Source of the DNA: an uncultured Flavobacteriaceae bacterium
GTDB lineage: Bacteria; Bacteroidota; Bacteroidia; Flavobacteriales; Flavobacteriaceae
Reading direction: 5' to 3'
Length of the DNA stretch: 64,000 nucleotides
Assembly: GCA_947504035.1 (NCBI GenBank)
Contig: CANNGA010000001.1
Span: forward strand, 186,001-250,000
The translations under genes were made by a program, and so were the position numbers. Shown here one piece after another: positions 61,646 to 64,000 of this stretch. The notes below the pieces were generated by a model. It ran no database searches and was not told where the DNA came from. It saw only the letters and a program-made list of their open reading frames with translations. Position 1 is the stretch's first letter, and each line of letters begins with the position of its first letter.

Positions 61646-64000
61646 TTAAAAAGGAAGACGTAATCCAAATGTGATACGGCCCCCTTCATCAGAATCAAAA
61701 TAAGCGAGGTTTAACGCTGCAAACTCTCCCATTTTAAAGTACAAACCTCCTCCTGGCGATGTATGCCACTGGTTTGAATCTTCATTTTCTAACCATACCC
61801 GACCGTAATCAAAACCAGCATAAGTGCCTATTGTAATAGGAATAATTCCATTGCGCAATCTTCCCAATTCTATTCTAAAGTCTGTACTGTGATAAAAAGA
61901 TTGTTTTCCTGTGAAACGCTCGTTTCTAAAACCTCTTAAACCATCATTACCGCCTATGGTGGCACCTTGGTAGAACTCAAATTCGTTACTTAAATTGATG
62001 TGTCCTTTTAATTTTGAGGCGAGAATAAGGGTGCCACGGTTGTCTAATTTAAGCGCAATACGTGCTTCTGGAATAAGATAGCCAAAACTGTTACTGTTTT
62101 CTAAATTTGAGGTATAGCCCGCTGCGAGTTTAAACCCTAATCCCGCTTTAGAAACTAAGGCTCCTTTGAGGTTGTCATATTCATAGGAGGCTTCAATACT
62201 TCCAAAATTTTGACCTTCAAAGTTCTCTGGATTGATATCTGCTTGAGTTATAAAACGGTTAGCAGTGTTTTCTATCTTATAATTATCGTATCGAACCCCT
62301 AGTTTAATTTCACTGCCTTGATAACCTCTATAGATTAGAGATGGCGCAAAGGATAACAGCTGTGTACGTACGCGGTTAAAATCTCTTCCTAAATCATCTT
62401 CAACATTTACAGTATTATTGCCTAAACCAAAGAAATTATTAGTATAACTAGGGCTGCTATACCCCGCTTCTATGCCCAAGTTTATTTTATCAAAGATATA
62501 AGCAGACTCTCCAGAATAAGATACGTTTATACTGCTTGTTTCATAGAAATAGATAAGCCCTAAATGATGTTCATCTGTAAAAGGATTTCTTATCAAAGCA
62601 TTTTTTTGATAATTGAAGCGTGCCCCTACACCCAAGCCATCATCTGGGTCGAACGCTAAAAGTGGCGTTGTATTACTTAAATCCCTACGGTGCTTTTTAA
62701 AATAATAGGTATTAAGGTCGTAGTTATCTGAAAGCATTTTAGCCACAGGTGCTTTAAAAGTGCTTTTTTCCTTTTTGTGGTCGTAAACCTTTAGGTTTTT
62801 ACGATTTAGAGCTTCGTAGGTATCGTTTCCATTACCTCCTATGATTTTCAAGTGAATGTTTTTTTTGCCTTCCCCATCAATAGTAAACGTATCATCATCA
62901 GCAAGGCCATAGATCCATATTTCCCTAGTATCGTGTTTGTCATAAGTAACATCCCAAAAGGTATCTCCTTTTTCTCCTTTAATATTTCGCTGCCCTACAA
63001 TTCTGGTTTTGCCATGAGGTAATCTTGTAATGGTAAAGAAATCGTCTTTATCTGTCCCTGTAACCAAAACGCAACTTGCTAAATACTCATAAATATCATT
63101 TGCATTGTCTTCAATATGTTTTAATCTCCCTTTTAGTGCTTTTTTAATACGACTTACTTTTTGTTGGTCTATTTCTGGTGGAAGATTTGCAAAGGCTTTT
63201 TCTATAACGTCATCTGTGATATTTGCTTTTATAAATTGGGCCTCTTTTATCCAGTCTTCTCTTTTGTGATTTCTAAGAATTGCAAGGTCTACATCATCAC
63301 CTGCATCATTGTACCACTTTACGTGATTAAAATCTTCGTCGTAACGTTGCATAAACCGCAAGGGCGGTGTAAGGGCAGTGAGTGCACCAAGTATAAAACC
63401 ATCAAAATCTGAATACGCTTGGTCGCGGTCTCTTGGGATAGGACGATAGCGCGTCTTTCCATTTTCATCTTCGACCCCCGTCCATTTCCATTGGTCTGCA
63501 TGACGGTCCCAATCCCCTATGAGATTATCAAAAATTCGTGTACGGATATACAGGTGTTCATCTATGGACACCTCTTCCTTGTGTCTTAACTCTTCGAAAA
63601 GTTCTAAAGTACTGATAATTTTATCTCCAGCGCCTAGAGAAGCTACGCCTTCTTGACCTTGAGAAAGACGTTCCTCAATAAAATAAATAGAGTTACCATA
63701 AGTATCATTATAATGACCGAGTGCCTTTTGTTTTGGAATGTAATATAAGGCAGGATTTGGGTGCAACACGCCTATGGCATCTGCAAGATCACCTATGGTT
63801 AAGGTGCCATAAGGGTTTGCCGTTGTCCAGTAATCCTGTAAGAGTTGAATAAAGTAAGTGTCTTCGACTTCAGTTTCTAGATATTCTGTTTTGAAAAGGA
63901 AGTACTGTATAAACCTAAGCGCACTTTTTTTAGCGCTGCGCATTGCATATTGTTTTCCATTCTTGTCTACAAGTCGTATAGAATTGGTTTGGTGTCCTCC
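61646..64000 (-). CDS. Kinase-like domain fused to outer-membrane barrel (N-terminus beyond window)
   Basis: The frame stays open to the right edge, so the gene starts outside the window; the Met at 63943 is internal, as the preceding residues SIRLVDKNGKQYAM are in frame. At least 785 residues are visible. The first 260 contain LIGDWDRHADQWKW and YRPIPRDRDQAYSDFDG, which resemble the catalytic loop and metal-binding Asp of Fam20C/HipA-like kinases. Residues beyond about 430 form a large beta-barrel with a BamA/TamA-like end (GGNDGLRGFRNERF, then a final GRITFGLRLPF strand). Known Bacteroidetes relatives add an N-terminal metallophosphoesterase, which would lie outside the window. Outer-membrane location is likely; the activity is inferred. 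Confidence 0.72.
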   Translation of the reverse strand, partial: GGHQTNSIRLVDKNGKQYAMRSAKKSALRFIQYFLFKTEYLETEVEDTYFIQLLQDYWTTANPYGTLTIGDLADAIGVLHPNPALYYIPKQKALGHYNDTYGNSIYFIEERLSQGQEGVASLGAGDKIISTLELFEELRHKEEVSIDEHLYIRTRIFDNLIGDWDRHADQWKWTGVEDENGKTRYRPIPRDRDQAYSDFDGFILGALTALTPPLRFMQRYDEDFNHVKWYNDAGDDVDLAILRNHKREDWIKEAQFIKANITDDVIEKAFANLPPEIDQQKVSRIKKALKGRLKHIEDNANDIYEYLASCVLVTGTDKDDFFTITRLPHGKTRIVGQRNIKGEKGDTFWDVTYDKHDTREIWIYGLADDDTFTIDGEGKKNIHLKIIGGNGNDTYEALNRKNLKVYDHKKEKSTFKAPVAKMLSDNYDLNTYYFKKHRRDLSNTTPLLAFDPDDGLGVGARFNYQKNALIRNPFTDEHHLGLIYFYETSSINVSYSGESAYIFDKINLGIEAGYSSPSYTNNFFGLGNNTVNVEDDLGRDFNRVRTQLLSFAPSLIYRGYQGSEIKLGVRYDNYKIENTANRFITQADINPENFEGQNFGSIEASYEYDNLKGALVSKAGLGFKLAAGYTSNLENSNSFGYLIPEARIALKLDNRGTLILASKLKGHINLSNEFEFYQGATIGGNDGLRGFRNERFTGKQSFYHSTDFRIELGRLRNGIIPITIGTYAGFDYGRVWLENEDSNQWHTSPGGGLYFKMGEFAALNLAYFDSDEGGRITFGLRLPF

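Overview
The window is about 64 kb of low-GC chromosomal DNA from a bacterium of the Bacteroidetes, most probably a marine member of the Flavobacteriaceae. The evidence is the -7 promoter element TAnnTTTG (both tRNA genes, trxA, rpsP and every repeated small RNA), a polymerase III alpha chain with a fused N-terminal proofreading exonuclease, a long-tailed S16, a TssD-type Hcp, a DUF4230 protein and general Flavobacteriaceae-like protein sequence. There are no rRNA genes, insertion sequences or CRISPR arrays. Two tRNA genes are present (Asp-GTC, Leu-TAG).

Layout. 1-8.8 kb: a DUF1853/metallophosphoesterase pair, a glutaryl-CoA-type acyl-CoA dehydrogenase, and a three-gene set of planctomycete-type cytochrome/DUF1553, DUF1501 and DUF2231-LRR proteins. 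8.8-21.5 kb: mostly housekeeping genes (trmN6, rimM-rpsP, a lactonase, dnaE, trxA, a ClpP-family protease, a DUF58 protein, tRNA-Asp). 21.8-23.1 kb: a Crp/Fnr regulator and a cytochrome-b-like membrane protein separated by a perfect FNR-type box. 23.2-26.3 kb: a four-gene operon coupling a Ras-like GTPase to a coiled-coil/longin-like protein and a hybrid histidine kinase. 26.7-33.3 kb: a sugar-acid catabolic operon (isopropylmalate-dehydrogenase-family enzyme, cyclase-family hydrolase, four-carbon acid-sugar kinase, MFS transporter, Gfo/Idh/MocA oxidoreductase) with a LacI regulator. 34.4-37.2 kb: a small lipoprotein, a TPR histidine kinase and a LuxR-type response regulator.

37.2-45.8 kb is the accessory core. 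A type VI secretion effector cassette (Hcp with a C-terminal extension, a pre-toxin plus GIY-YIG nuclease effector and an LRR-like immunity protein) is followed by a second, orphan toxin/immunity pair joined through a 177-bp segment differing at three positions, with both orphan genes frameshifted. The cassette lies between members of a family of about 100-nt small RNA genes. I count thirteen copies: two upstream and eleven in a tandem array downstream. Each has its own TAnnTTTG promoter, a conserved 5' body and a terminator hairpin whose stem varies with compensatory changes around a conserved TGAGAGA loop. I do not recognise this RNA, and it is the best candidate in the window for something undescribed.

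45.9-64 kb: a TonB-C-like lipoprotein, a GT2 glycosyltransferase with a flippase-like membrane protein, ruvC, hemW (apparently starting at ATT) with downstream small enzymes, a STAS protein, a BlaI/M56 (BlaR1-like) pair with a TlpA-like thioredoxin and an operator overlapping the -7 box, an EamA transporter, an M20 dipeptidase, tRNA-Leu, and the C-terminal part of a large protein joining a kinase-like domain to an outer-membrane barrel.
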